The notes: a model not told the origin generated them from the letters alone. Counted from the stretch's first letter, positions 24,491-33,576 are shown. The stretch is 64,000 nt of DNA from Halobaculum sp. MBLA0143 (GCF_041361465.1 NZ_JBGKAC010000002.1:496001-560000); one strand, 5' to 3'. Program-made: numbers and translations.

Positions 24491-26113
24491 ATGGCAGCTA
24501 AGTACCGACACTACAAGGTTGAGGTTAGAGAGGACTCCGACGAGGGTTCTAACTTGGAAGACCCACGGGATGCACTGAACAGGCCGTTCCTGCCAGACAG
24601 CGACGGTGAGGATGGTGACGATGTAAGCAGCGACGGTGAGGATAGTGACGATGTAAGCAGCGACGGTGAGGATAGTGACGACGTGAGCAGCGACGATGAT
24701 ATCGCCTTCGGTGATTTTGGCCGAGTGATCACCTACAGCGAGGATGATGATGATGAAGGCGATGACAACGGTGAAGACCGGTATGTCGTTGCTTTCAAGA
24801 GCCTGTTCACAGAGGACGAAACTACTTCAGAAGCCTTCTATGGGAAGATCCAACGGAAGGAACCCGTCAGCAAACAGGAGGGCGAAGACGACGGGGAACT
24901 CTTCCCATTGGAAGATGCCGTCGAAGAAGATCGAAGTGGGGGGTCTGTTTCTCCGCCAGCCGTACGGGCTGCCAGAATAGGGATCTATTACGGAGACAAA
25001 TGTCTTCACGTTCTCATTGAGCACCGGCCAGGAATCCCGCAGATTCAGAAGTTGGTGTCGTACCTCGCCCAACGACTGGAAGAGCCTGGAGAGTACAACG
25101 TCCGGCAGGAATACAAGGATCGGCAATTCGATAGAAAGAGAGTGACAGAAGTCCTGGACACGTCCCTTGACGAAGCAACCATGAGCTTTGTCCGGAACCC
25201 AGGAAACTGTGAAGCTGATGAGTTGGATGTCACTGACTCGTTAGCTGAAGCAACGCCAGGAGACTATCGGGCAACTCTCCAAATTTCGAGTGGGAGGAGC
25301 GATATCGAATCGCTCACGGCAAGAAGTGCGCTCTCTCACGTACTCGGTGTTGACTCCGATAAAATGGCGGATGTCCTCACTACTGAGGCTGTTCGAGGTG
25401 ACTTCGAGAGTCTCAAGATTGCCGGTGAGGAGGGAGGTGAGATAAACTTCACCGACAACGTGGACTCAGAGCGAATCGACGACCTCGGTGACGGTTACCT
25501 CAACGACGACCTCGGTGACAAGCTGATCAAGAAAATCAAAGAACGGATGAATGTGGACGGCCCCGACGACTCGGACGCGGATAGCTCCGAGGCAACGGAA
25601 TCCGACGACAGCGAGGACGATAGTGACGGCGAGGGTGACGACACCGAGACCGCGAGCGACGAGAAGGCTGAGGCGTCGGAGGCAGACACAACCGACTCCG
25701 ACACGGCGACCGACGGGCACCCGACGGACGGCGCGGACGCAACAGAAGCCGACGAGGACGCGGACATGGCGGACAACGAGAGCGACGACACGGACGACGA
25801 CAACGCCACTTCCGAGGACGGCGACAGCGACGCAGAGAGTACCACCGACGCGCCGGAGGCAGCAGACGACGCGACAGAGCCAGATCAAGACGAGACGGCA
25901 AACGACACAACGCCCGACGACGACAGCGACACGGACGTGACGGAATCGGGTGGCTCAGAGAGGGAAGCAGAGTCCGATGCTTCCGCAGATGTAGTTCGGG
26001 ATGGTGAAGCCGAGGTGAGCGACGATTCAAACGCGATGGCGACAGACACCCAAACTGACGCGACCAGCGGCGACGGCGAGCACGACGCCAACACAGGAGA
26101 CGACCCGAACTAA
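24491..26113 (+). CDS. Large acidic protein with central folded domain
   Basis: A 540-residue protein I do not recognise. Residues 36-66 are three exact decapeptide repeats (SDGEDSDDVS type) encoded by 30-bp DNA repeats at 24601-24690. Residues 75-355 look folded (FGRVITYSEDDDDEG, then ARIGIYYGDKCLHVLIEHRP, LVSYLAQRLEEPGEYNVRQE and LTARSALSHVLGVDSDKM), and residues 358-540 are a very long Asp/Glu/Thr/Ser tail. ATG 24491 follows the TATA-like box. Codons in the folded part use many A/T third positions, unlike the tail and the neighbours, which suggests transfer from a lower-GC genome and later growth of the tail. It could be a virus- or plasmid-derived protein; no function can be assigned. Confidence 0.75.
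   Translation: MAAKYRHYKVEVREDSDEGSNLEDPRDALNRPFLPDSDGEDGDDVSSDGEDSDDVSSDGEDSDDVSSDDDIAFGDFGRVITYSEDDDDEGDDNGEDRYVVAFKSLFTEDETTSEAFYGKIQRKEPVSKQEGEDDGELFPLEDAVEEDRSGGSVSPPAVRAARIGIYYGDKCLHVLIEHRPGIPQIQKLVSYLAQRLEEPGEYNVRQEYKDRQFDRKRVTEVLDTSLDEATMSFVRNPGNCEADELDVTDSLAEATPGDYRATLQISSGRSDIESLTARSALSHVLGVDSDKMADVLTTEAVRGDFESLKIAGEEGGEINFTDNVDSERIDDLGDGYLNDDLGDKLIKKIKERMNVDGPDDSDADSSEATESDDSEDDSDGEGDDTETASDEKAEASEADTTDSDTATDGHPTDGADATEADEDADMADNESDDTDDDNATSEDGDSDAESTTDAPEAADDATEPDQDETANDTTPDDDSDTDVTESGGSEREAESDASADVVRDGEAEVSDDSNAMATDTQTDATSGDGEHDANTGDDPN
24601..24690 (+). repeat. Three tandem 30-bp units in acidic gene
   Basis: Three in-frame copies starting CGACGGTGAGGATRGTGACG differ at only a few bases and encode the SDGEDxDDVS decapeptide. 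Confidence 0.9.
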
Positions 26114-26194
26114 CACCCGCGGACTGCCTGCCACGGCGGACAGTCGCGGACGATTTCTGCCTCCCACTGCACTGCGATTACCACACCTCCACTG

Positions 26195-26908
26195 CCCCCA
26201 CCCAACACCCACCCCCTTCACAGCCAACGCCACCCGCCACGTCCACCCGAACCTCCTTCACCCCTGTCCGACTCACATGGTCCGCAAATATAGCTACAAA
26301 TTGAACCCCCACAAGCCTTAACACGCTGCCTCTCTTCAGTCCGAAATACGACGCTGCGGTGCGAGCCGAAAAACGGCAGGGTGTCACACCACCCTACCAC
26401 CGCAGTGTCGTGGCGGCCCACGACAATGAGTACATCCACCTCTTCGCCACAAAAACGTGGCGGCACGCCGGACGTAACCACACTCACGAACGACTACACG
26501 GCCTACGCGGACAGCCTCGCGGACGCGCCGCTCCCGACGTACCGCGCCGACGCCCTCGCGGCGCGGATTCACACGGTCCGGGACCGGCTCGACGCGGACG
26601 GCGCGGTGCCGGGAGCGGCGCTCCAACGGCTCCTCGCCGTCCTCGCGGAGGCGGTCGGCGACGTGACGGCCGCCGAGATCGACCGCGACGCCGAGGACGG
26701 GCGGACGCTGGCCGACGCCGTTCCCGGCGCGGACGGCGACGCGGCGTACCGACTCACACCCGCGGAGCGCGACGCGCTCACGGAGACGCTGGTCGAGCTG
26801 TTGTTCACCGTGGTCGAGACGCCGACCGTCGGTAGGGCGGCGGACGACGACGCGGGCGTGACGGACGACGCTGCGGACGCGGCGGACGCGACCGAAACAC
26901 GGCCGTGA
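26195..26908. repeat. Right arm of long inverted repeat
   Basis: Inverted counterpart of 15191-16020. It covers the 5' half of the small gene and its upstream region. The 44-bp block 26341-26384 is identical to the left arm, and GCCACAAAAACGTGGC in the first codons of both genes is itself a hairpin. The 312-bp gap 26114-26425 consists of this arm and holds no other gene. Confidence 0.85.
26426..26908 (+). CDS. Origin-segment flanking protein, right copy
   Basis: A 160-residue paralogue of the protein at 15191-15778. It begins MSTSTSSPQKRGG and shares the segments LPTYRADALAARIHTVRDRL, LQRLLAVLAEAVGDVTAAEI and YRLTPAERDALTETLVELLF. It lacks the Asp-rich insertion of the left copy, so it probably shows the basic fold: a helical core of about 130 residues with a short acidic tail. 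ATG 26426 is preferred because both copies align from it. The promoter region lies in the inverted repeat, so both copies should respond to the same regulator. The function is unknown. Its pairing around an origin suggests an accessory replication or plasmid-maintenance role, but this is only context. Confidence 0.8.
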   Translation: MSTSTSSPQKRGGTPDVTTLTNDYTAYADSLADAPLPTYRADALAARIHTVRDRLDADGAVPGAALQRLLAVLAEAVGDVTAAEIDRDAEDGRTLADAVPGADGDAAYRLTPAERDALTETLVELLFTVVETPTVGRAADDDAGVTDDAADAADATETRP

Positions 26909-27032
26909 ACTGACTGTGACGCGGCGGGAGACGGGCGCGACAGCGTGACCACAGGTGAACCTTCCCGCGTCACACCCGCCGCACACGGCCACAGGATTCA
27001 GTTTCTCACCGCCACACAGACGACCGAGAGCC

Positions 27033-27521
27033 GTGTCACAGACCGACGCCGCCGTCCTCCACGAAGAGACTCAGCCGATGCGACAGCCGTGGCTGTGGGG
27101 ATTCCTCGTGATCTCGGGGTTCGTCACGACGGTCACGGTCGGTGCGGTCGTCGCGGCCGACAGCGACAGCCTGCGCGAGGCAGCCGTCTGGATCGCCGGG
27201 CTGGTCCTCCTGACCGTCGTCGTTCCGTTCGCGGGGCTGTGGATCACCAGACTGGAGCTGACGGTGCGGACGGACGGCGTCTACTACCGTTTCTTCCCGC
27301 TGGAACTCTCGGAGCGCCGAATCCGCCCGAGCGACATCGAGCGATTCGAGGTCGCAGAGCCGACGGCGACGATGGGCCGGGGCGTCCGCAGCGGCGACGA
27401 AGGCATCGAGTACGTCGTCGCAGGCTCCGACGGAATTCGATTCTACCGACACGGCGACGATCCGGTGTACGTCGGGAGCCAGGAGATCGAGGCGTTCCGG
27501 CGAGCCGTCGAACGGCTGTAG
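27033..27521 (+). CDS. DUF6141-like small membrane protein
   Basis: A 162-residue protein with two hydrophobic helices (about 22-45, PWLWGFLVISGFVTTVTVGA; 52-72, WIAGLVLLTVVVPFAGLW) followed by a PH-like beta domain (LELTVRTDGVYYRFFPLEL, DEGIEYVVAGSDGIRFYRHG, VGSQEIEAFRRAVERL). This matches the archaeal DUF6141 layout as I remember it. GTG 27033 gives VSQTDAAVLHEETQPMRQPW, with the conserved EExxPMRQPW-like entry to the first helix; further upstream the codons look random. It ends 5 bp before the convergent BGTF gene. The function of the family is unknown. Confidence 0.75.
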   Translation: MSQTDAAVLHEETQPMRQPWLWGFLVISGFVTTVTVGAVVAADSDSLREAAVWIAGLVLLTVVVPFAGLWITRLELTVRTDGVYYRFFPLELSERRIRPSDIERFEVAEPTATMGRGVRSGDEGIEYVVAGSDGIRFYRHGDDPVYVGSQEIEAFRRAVERL

Positions 27522-27525
27522 CGCG

Positions 27526-29445
27526 TCACCACCGCTGCCGCCGTCGGGCCACGAGCACCGACCCCACGACTGCCGCGAGCACCGCACCGACGGCGACGGC
27601 CGTGCCGAACCCGGACGCGGCCGTCTCGGTCGAGGGCGACACGGCCGCCCGACCGTCCGAGGACGCCGTCGCGGTGTCGGTCGGCGTCGTCGCGCCGGTC
27701 GCCACGGCTGGCGTCGGACTCGGTGAAGGCGTCGGGGACGTCGGCGTCGACTCGCGCAGTCGCTCGGGGAGGACGACGCGGTCGTCGGTCGGCGCCGGCG
27801 GCGCTCGCTCTGGCACGTCGAGACGCGAGGTCGTAGAGGCGAGCCAGTCGGCGACGGCGCTGCCGGCGACCCGGACGGGCGGGTCCGTCGCCGGGCCGTC
27901 GAACTCGCCGTCACCGTCGCCGTCTTCGTGGGCGACGACGAGGTACCACCGCGGCGACTCGTCGACGCCGACGTGGAACTCGTCGTCGGTGGCGGTGGTG
28001 TCGACGACGCGGTACGTCTCGTTGGTGGGGTCGAACTCGTAGAGAACGAGCAGGTCGGCGGTCGAATCCCGCACCCGGATCTCCGACCCCGGCCGGAGCG
28101 GTGCCGTCGGCACGTCCAACTCCCAGCCGACTCGGGGCGGGTCGCCGAGGTCGACCCGCACGCGGTCACCGGCGACGCGCCCGACGAAGACGTTCGGCGT
28201 CGACGCGCCGGTGAGGTTCACCCGGGCGACGAAGCGGCCGTCCGGTCCGACAGTCGCCGTCGCGGTCCGGTCCAGCCCACTGTCGATCCGCGAGGACAGC
28301 GAGACGTTCACTCGGCTCCCGGGCACCAGCGGCGTCGACCCGGCGAGCGTCGCGTCCGCGGTCGGACCCGTCGGCGTGTGCTCGATCTCGACGGTCGGCG
28401 ACGCGACGTGGAACGAGGCGTTCGCGCCGTCGAGAGCGCCCGCCAGTCGCGGGCTGTCGGCGTCCACGTCGACCGTCTGTCCGCCGTTCTCGAAGCCTCC
28501 GAGTCGGTCGGTGTCGATCAGGAGCGTCACCCGGCCACGGTCGTACTCCGTCACCGCCCGGATCCCGCCGGCGTCGGCGGTCCTGGCGAGACCGATCCCG
28601 CCGCAGGGGCCGTAGATCTCGACGCTCGCGGGCTTCGACGGGCGATCGAACAGGTGCCGAACACGCGCGGTCGCCGTCTCGCCCGGCTGTGCCGCGACGG
28701 CACCGAGCAGCCCCGGCGCGTCGATCCGGACGACGAGCGTCTCCCTCTCGACGACCGCGGAGCCGTAGCCGTCGTCCGCCAGCGGGACGAGCCCGTCGCC
28801 GGCCGCGAGCGACGCCGCCGTCGCGTCGTCGAACACCGTCGGCCGGCCGCGCCGGAGGGTGACGGTCGCCGGCTCCGCCGGCTGTACGGTTACCGTCCGG
28901 GTCGCCACCACGTCGTCGTCGTTCGCGACGGTCACCACGTACTCCCCGGGGGCGAGCGTCGGGGACGTGTTCGCCGGCGGCGTGCCGGCGGTCACACTCC
29001 GGTTCACGAGTTTGTCGGCCGCGTCGACGGCGAACGTCTCCGGCCGAGCGGCAGTCGCCCGCTCGCCGTCCGCCCGTTCGCCGGTCGTCGGCGCTCGACC
29101 GCCGGCGACGAGCGTGTTCACGAGGAGTGTCGTCGCGCCGTCGCCGTCGTCGCGGACCCGCAGCCGGGCGAGGTAGCCGTCGTCCGTTCCGGAGCCGTTC
29201 GCCTGTGCCGCCACAGTGACCGTCGCGTTCTCGCCGGCCGGGAGCGCCAGCGGAACGACCGCGAGATCACCCACCGTGACGGTCGTGTCGCGGGTCTCGT
29301 TCACCACGGCGGGGGTGAGTGTCGTCGGGGATGGATCGGCGACGGTGGCGGCGTCGCTCTCTACCGGACAGCCCGCGGCGCTGGCTTCTGGCGCGACGGG
29401 CGACGCGGCCGTGCCGCCGGCGACGGCCGCGAGGACGAGCAGCAC
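27526..29445 (-). CDS. BGTF-type surface glycoprotein with PGF-CTERM-like anchor
   Basis: A 639-residue secreted protein. A signal peptide is seen at residues 1-24 (LLVLAAVAGGTAASPVAPEA). Residues 25-560 are beta-rich and acidic, with many N-glycosylation sequons (NET, NAT, NGS, NRS, NTS, NVS, NLT), and the late part (LRPGSEIRVRDSTADLLVLY, RWYLVVAHEDGDGDGEFDGP) matches the haloarchaeal BGTF surface domain. A Pro/Thr/Ser-rich wall spacer (TPTSPTPSPSPTPAVATG) leads to a C-terminal helix SGFGTAVAVGAVLAAVVGSV followed by arginines, like a PGF-CTERM tail processed by archaeosortase, although the motif is SGF here. The start is GTG 29445 directly after an in-frame TGA. It is probably an S-layer-associated or adhesion protein. 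Confidence 0.85.
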   Translation of the reverse strand: MLLVLAAVAGGTAASPVAPEASAAGCPVESDAATVADPSPTTLTPAVVNETRDTTVTVGDLAVVPLALPAGENATVTVAAQANGSGTDDGYLARLRVRDDGDGATTLLVNTLVAGGRAPTTGERADGERATAARPETFAVDAADKLVNRSVTAGTPPANTSPTLAPGEYVVTVANDDDVVATRTVTVQPAEPATVTLRRGRPTVFDDATAASLAAGDGLVPLADDGYGSAVVERETLVVRIDAPGLLGAVAAQPGETATARVRHLFDRPSKPASVEIYGPCGGIGLARTADAGGIRAVTEYDRGRVTLLIDTDRLGGFENGGQTVDVDADSPRLAGALDGANASFHVASPTVEIEHTPTGPTADATLAGSTPLVPGSRVNVSLSSRIDSGLDRTATATVGPDGRFVARVNLTGASTPNVFVGRVAGDRVRVDLGDPPRVGWELDVPTAPLRPGSEIRVRDSTADLLVLYEFDPTNETYRVVDTTATDDEFHVGVDESPRWYLVVAHEDGDGDGEFDGPATDPPVRVAGSAVADWLASTTSRLDVPERAPPAPTDDRVVLPERLRESTPTSPTPSPSPTPAVATGATTPTDTATASSDGRAAVSPSTETAASGFGTAVAVGAVLAAVVGSVLVARRRQRW

Positions 29446-29655
29446 TCACAGCGTCACCACACGAGCGGCGGGGAGAGACGGGGACACGCACCCTGCGTCG
29501 ACACCGCAGCCTGTCAGTCTTGTGTTGCCGTGCCGCTCCGCCGTCGCACTCGCTCACTCTCCCTCGTCGTCGAGGCGTCTCGGTCACCACCGAGCCACCC
29601 CCCAATCACGCCACTCCACAGCATTCAAAACGCCACCTCCGCAAGCCCGACCGAT

Positions 29656-31047
29656 ATGATGCCCGCTACGGCCGTCGAGGCGGTGGTGCCGTTGTACACC
29701 GTTCCGTTCGTCGGGGTCGAACTCGGGAGACCGGCGTTCACGGCACTGGGAGTGACGGCGATTCTGTTTCTGATCATGTGCTCGGGGTTCTTCTCGTCGT
29801 CGGAGATCGCCCTGTTCTCACTGCCGGCCCACCAGGTCGACGCGATGGTCGAGCAGGGGAAGCGGGGCGCGGCGCTCGTGCAGTCGTTGAAGGACGACCC
29901 GCACCGGTTGCTCGTGACGATTCTCGTCGGCAACAACCTGGTCAACATCACGATGTCGTCCATCTCGACGACCGTCGTCGGCTTCTACTTCGACGCGGGC
30001 GCGGCGGTGTTGGTCTCCTCGCTGGGGATCACGTCGCTCGTGCTCCTGTTCGGCGAGAGCGCGCCGAAGTCGTACGCCGTCGAGAACACGGACTCGTGGG
30101 CACGCACGGTCGCGCCGGCACTGAAGCTCGTCGGCAAGCTGCTGTGGCCGCTCGTCACGGTGTTCTACTACCTCACGAAGATCGTCAACAAGGTGACGGG
30201 CGGCAGCTCCGCCATCGAGTCGTCGTACGTCACGCGCGAGGAGATCCGGAACATGATCAAGACGGGCGAGCGCGAGGACATCCTCGACGAGGAGGAACGG
30301 GAGATGCTGGACCGGACGCTGGCGTTCAACGACCGGACGGTCAAGGAGGTGATGACACCCCGGCTGGACGTGGTCGCGGTGTCGACGGACACGAGCGTGG
30401 AGGCGGCCATCGACAAGTGTCTCGACGCCGGCCACGCCCGCCTCCCGGCCGTCGACGACTCGCTGGACAACGTCGTCGGCGTGTTCGACGTTCGGGACCT
30501 GTCGGCCGCGGACCGTGACTCCGACCGGACGGTCGGCGACGTGGCCGGCGAGGCGCTGCACGTCCCGGAGTCGAAAGACGTCGCGGAACTGCTGTCGGAG
30601 ATGCGGGAGCGTCGCCTCCAGATGGCGATCGTCGTCGACGAGTTCGGCGCGACGGAGGGGATCGCCACCCTGGAGGACGTCTCCGAGGAGATCCTGGGAG
30701 AGATCTTAGACGACGACGAGGAACGACCGATCGAGTGGATCGACGACGACACCGTGGTCGTGGACGGCTCCGTCACCGTCGACGCCGTCAACCAGGAGCT
30801 CGACATCGTCCTGCCGGAAGGCGAGGAGTTCGAGACGATCGCGGGGTTCGTGTTCAACCGCGCCGGGCGTCTGGTCGAGCAGGGGGAGTCGTTCGAGTAC
30901 GAGAACGTCACCTTGCGCGCCGAGCGGGTGGAAGACACCCGGATCAAGAAGGCGCGCGTGACAGTCGATCGCGGGGACGACGACCCGGTGACGACCGAGA
31001 TAGACGAGGACACCACGGACCTCGAGACGGCCGAAGACGAGGAGTGA
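29656..31047 (+). CDS. CNNM/CorC-type (hemolysin C family) transporter
   Basis: A 463-residue membrane protein. Residues 20-195 are the CNNM (DUF21) transmembrane domain with about four helices (FLIMCSGFFSSSEIALFSL, LLVTILVGNNLVNITMSS). Residues 215-345 are a CBS pair (VKEVMTPRLDVVAVSTDTSV, ARLPAVDDSLDNVVGVFDV, MAIVVDEFGATEGIATLEDV), and residues 360-440 are the CorC_HlyC domain. The family exports Mg2+ or Na+ or regulates such transport, with ATP-Mg binding at the CBS pair. Two ATGs at 29656 and 29659 are possible starts. The frame is also open far upstream, but only as the antisense of the surface-protein gene. Confidence 0.92.
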   Translation: MMPATAVEAVVPLYTVPFVGVELGRPAFTALGVTAILFLIMCSGFFSSSEIALFSLPAHQVDAMVEQGKRGAALVQSLKDDPHRLLVTILVGNNLVNITMSSISTTVVGFYFDAGAAVLVSSLGITSLVLLFGESAPKSYAVENTDSWARTVAPALKLVGKLLWPLVTVFYYLTKIVNKVTGGSSAIESSYVTREEIRNMIKTGEREDILDEEEREMLDRTLAFNDRTVKEVMTPRLDVVAVSTDTSVEAAIDKCLDAGHARLPAVDDSLDNVVGVFDVRDLSAADRDSDRTVGDVAGEALHVPESKDVAELLSEMRERRLQMAIVVDEFGATEGIATLEDVSEEILGEILDDDEERPIEWIDDDTVVVDGSVTVDAVNQELDIVLPEGEEFETIAGFVFNRAGRLVEQGESFEYENVTLRAERVEDTRIKKARVTVDRGDDDPVTTEIDEDTTDLETAEDEE

Positions 31048-31253
31048 GGTCGACGAGACGTAGGAACCGTTGGACTCTGTCCGTGATCGGACTGACCGTG
31101 ATCCCAGCGTAGAGTAGCAGTTCACATTAGATACGTCTCGACAACAACTCGTAATAATGAGTCTCACTATACAAACACTGGATCGAGAACTGGCAATCTT
31201 TTCCGGTAGTAAAATCTTCGATCCGTTTCACTGTCTGTGGGGTAACACGGTTA

Positions 31254-31262
31254 TTATCTCTA
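31254..31262 (+). promoter_or_regulatory. TATA-like box before 31282
   Basis: GGTTATTATCTC ends near 31262, about 25 bp before GTG 31282, and supports a leaderless start. The rest of the 234-bp gap shows no gene. Confidence 0.45.
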
Positions 31263-31281
31263 CGAGTTACCTGCTGTCGTT

Positions 31282-31665
31282 GTGCAGTCCGAAGGTAACG
31301 CCGAGTTCAGAGAAGAGAGCGGAGTACTGATCGTCGATCTCACCGAGTGGGACGGGACAGTCGAGGACAGTTCGAACCTCAGCGCGGACGAAGAACAGTT
31401 CCTCTCGCTGGCACAGACGAACGACTACAGAGGAGTCGTCACGGACGTCAGTGGAGTGTCGCTGTCGGCGGAGACGCAGTCGTACATCGAGAGCTCGTGG
31501 GCAGAGTTGATCTCCGCGACCGACATCGCTCGGTTCGCGTACCTCTCGGACGGGATCAAAGCGATGGCAGTCACTGCCAAGCTGGACGCTCCCGCGGAAG
31601 TCGACAACTTCAGCTCGATCGAAACGGCATCGAGTGGGCTAGCAACGCCTGAGTACACGAGTTAG
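31282..31665 (+). CDS. Small acidic protein, possibly STAS-like
   Basis: A 127-residue protein from GTG 31282. The pattern ESGVLIVDLTEWDG, YRGVVTDVSGVSLSAETQSY and IARFAYLSDGIKAMAVTAKL gives alternating strands and helices that resemble a STAS or SpoIIAA-like fold, used in haloarchaea as small signalling or protein-interaction modules. There is no phosphorylatable DSS-type motif at the usual place, so the fold call is tentative. The gene stands alone between the CNNM protein and the stress-protein gene. Confidence 0.65.
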   Translation: MQSEGNAEFREESGVLIVDLTEWDGTVEDSSNLSADEEQFLSLAQTNDYRGVVTDVSGVSLSAETQSYIESSWAELISATDIARFAYLSDGIKAMAVTAKLDAPAEVDNFSSIETASSGLATPEYTS

Positions 31666-32061
31666 CCCTCCGCCGGGCACTACAGCAGTCACCTAGAGTC
31701 GTCTGTGGTCGGCTGCTCGTGCACGTCGACGGCCAGCGACGGATTCAGTCACCAGCAGCCGACTGTCCTCGGGGCGACAGTCGCACCGTTCACCCGAGAG
31801 TACACACCACCGCCGCCACCGAGTTCACCGACTCCGTCACGACCACCCAGCCGAGTGTGGAGCCGGCGGGAGTACAGTCGAGCCCGCCGAGGCCGTTCGC
31901 TCCCCTCTCGTCGGTCGCGTCGATCACCGGCGTCCGACCGCGCGGAGGCCCGGGGTGGTCCGGACCCACCCCTCGCGTCGGTGTGAACGGGGTGCACGGC
32001 GGTGGACATCCCCCGAGGAGTGGAAGTATTATCCGTCCGACAGCCGTAGCCGGCGGGTGAG
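31666..32061. other. Gene-free stretch of about 400 bp
   Basis: No gene is supported. One minus-strand frame (ending GWVVVTESVNSVAAVVCTLG at about 31793) has a mildly coding look and may be the tail of a lost gene, but it has no start, no motif and no promoter. Confidence 0.35.
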
Positions 32062-32925
32062 ATGTACGACGAGATCCTCGTTCCGTACGACGGCAGCGAC
32101 GGTGCGGCGGAGGTCCTCCACTACGCGGCGTCGGTAGGGCTGTGGGCCGACGCACAGCTCCGGATCCTCTACGTCGCCGACACCACCCGTGACAGCGTCA
32201 CAGTCGTCGAGGGACAGACGGTCGACGCGCTCGTCCGACAGGGCGAAGACGTGCTCGACGAGGCGGCGGCGACGCTCGACAGCCTCGGCGTGGACTACGA
32301 GACGGACGTGGTCCAGGGCAACCCCGCGCCCACCATCGTCGACTACGCCGACCGCTACGGGATGGATCTCGTCGTGATGCCGACGCACGGCCGCGAGGGG
32401 GTGTCGCGGTACCTCGCCGGCAGCGTGACGGAGAAGGTGGTCCGGCTCGCCTCCGTCCCCGTGGTGAGCGTCCGGATGGCCGACGACGAGTCGCTCCAGT
32501 TCCCGTACGATCGGGTGCTCGTCCCGACGGACGGCAGCGACGACGCCGAGCGAGCCGCCGACCACGTCCTGGCGCTCGCCGCGGCGATGGACGCGACCGT
32601 CCACGTCCTGTCCGTCGTCGACGACGCCGGTCTCGCGCCGGACCTCCGCGAGGGTGACGCCGGCGCCGAGAACGAACGGGCCGCCGAGGCGGCCGTCGAC
32701 AGCGTCGTCGACGCCGCCGCCGACCACGGTGTCGACACCGTCCGCCACGTCGCACACGGTGACCCCGTCGAGACGATCGTCGAGCACGTCGAGTCGGAGG
32801 CGGTCGACGCAGTGGGGATGGGGACGACCGGCCGCACCGGCACTGACCGCATCCTGCTCGGCAGCGTCGCCGAGCAGACCGTCCGGTCGGCGCCCGTGCC
32901 GGTCGTGACCGTCGCAGAGGACTGA
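32062..32925 (+). CDS. Tandem universal stress protein (UspA)
   Basis: A 287-residue protein with two Usp domains (about 1-142 and 148-285). Each starts with the strand motif (YDEILVPYDGSDGAAEVL; YDRVLVPTDGSDDAERAADH) and ends with the nucleotide-binding signature (MPTHGREGVSRYLAGSVTEK; MGTTGRTGTDRILLGSVAEQ). The G2xG9xG(S/T) pattern suggests that both domains bind ATP. Tandem Usp proteins are common in haloarchaea and act in the cytoplasm in stress responses. ATG 32062 begins exactly at the first strand. It is a single-gene unit. Confidence 0.93.
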   Translation: MYDEILVPYDGSDGAAEVLHYAASVGLWADAQLRILYVADTTRDSVTVVEGQTVDALVRQGEDVLDEAAATLDSLGVDYETDVVQGNPAPTIVDYADRYGMDLVVMPTHGREGVSRYLAGSVTEKVVRLASVPVVSVRMADDESLQFPYDRVLVPTDGSDDAERAADHVLALAAAMDATVHVLSVVDDAGLAPDLREGDAGAENERAAEAAVDSVVDAAADHGVDTVRHVAHGDPVETIVEHVESEAVDAVGMGTTGRTGTDRILLGSVAEQTVRSAPVPVVTVAED

Positions 32926-32974
32926 GGGCCTGTCAGCCTCTGGACGTGCGGGGTGACGGGTGTGCGCCTGTGGC

Positions 32975-33010
32975 ATATTAGGATGATTAAAATTAAAAAA
33001 TTTCTAAAGT
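32975..33010. other. AT-rich junction
   Basis: CATATTAGGATGATTAAAAT followed by TAAAAAATTTCTAAAG is a sharp AT-rich patch in a GC-rich genome. It sits where housekeeping genes give way to the three unknown genes at 33.1-35.3 kb and may mark the edge of acquired DNA. Confidence 0.4.
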
Positions 33011-33077
33011 GCTGTAGAAGCATGAATCGCCACAAATCTCCTGAGGTTTTTACCTTTTCCAGTGAACACGCTGGAGC

Positions 33078-33566
33078 GTGAACACTGGACTGTTGACGGC
33101 ACTCGTAGGGGGGGTCGTAGGAGGGCTCGTGACACAGTCGCTTGCCCACGTTCTCGGAGCACGGCGATCGAGGCGAGACAGAAGACGAAAGTGGTGCCGG
33201 GAGGTACAGGCTCTTGCGAAGCGTGTCGAATCGAGAGCGAAAGCGCTCGACGCAACGGAGCCGGTCAGCCAAGATATCCGGTCAAAATCACCCGACGAAG
33301 CCGAGAGTGAAGCCATCGGTCGGATACTGTCAGATATCGAGGAGCTTCGCCAGAAGCGGTACTCAACGCCCGTCTCGCTGGACGACACTGAGGTAGAGCA
33401 AGCACTGGAGAGACTCACTAGACCTTACCCGAGAGAGGCGAAGATGGATGCCCCGAAAAGAACCTCAGAGTTTAAAAATGAACTTGCAGAAGAGGCGAAA
33501 AGGACCACCGACAAAGTTGAAGAAGTGTACCCAGAACCGCTCTTACAGCGACTGTCGAAAGCTTAG
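33078..33566 (+). CDS. Unknown protein with N-terminal membrane helix
   Basis: A 162-residue protein. Residues 4-26 are a hydrophobic helix (LLTALVGGVVGGLVTQSLAH), followed by a very basic patch (GARRSRRDRRRKW) and a charged, helical, probably coiled region to the end (EAIGRILSDIEELRQKRYST, KNELAEEAKRTTDKVEEVYP). This is a single-pass membrane protein with a cytoplasmic helical domain. A TATA-like TTTTTACC about 27 bp upstream supports GTG 33078. Codon use is mixed, with many A/T third positions. It converges with the next gene, separated by 10 bp. No family recognised. Confidence 0.65.
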   Translation: MNTGLLTALVGGVVGGLVTQSLAHVLGARRSRRDRRRKWCREVQALAKRVESRAKALDATEPVSQDIRSKSPDEAESEAIGRILSDIEELRQKRYSTPVSLDDTEVEQALERLTRPYPREAKMDAPKRTSEFKNELAEEAKRTTDKVEEVYPEPLLQRLSKA

Positions 33567-33576
33567 CGTTGAATGA

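Noticed and set aside
27928-29655. 576-codon N-terminal extension of the CNNM/CorC protein
   Set aside because: The frame is open only because it is antisense to the surface-protein gene. The family begins at the ATG pair 29656/29659, and the extension is Arg-rich and unlike haloarchaeal protein.
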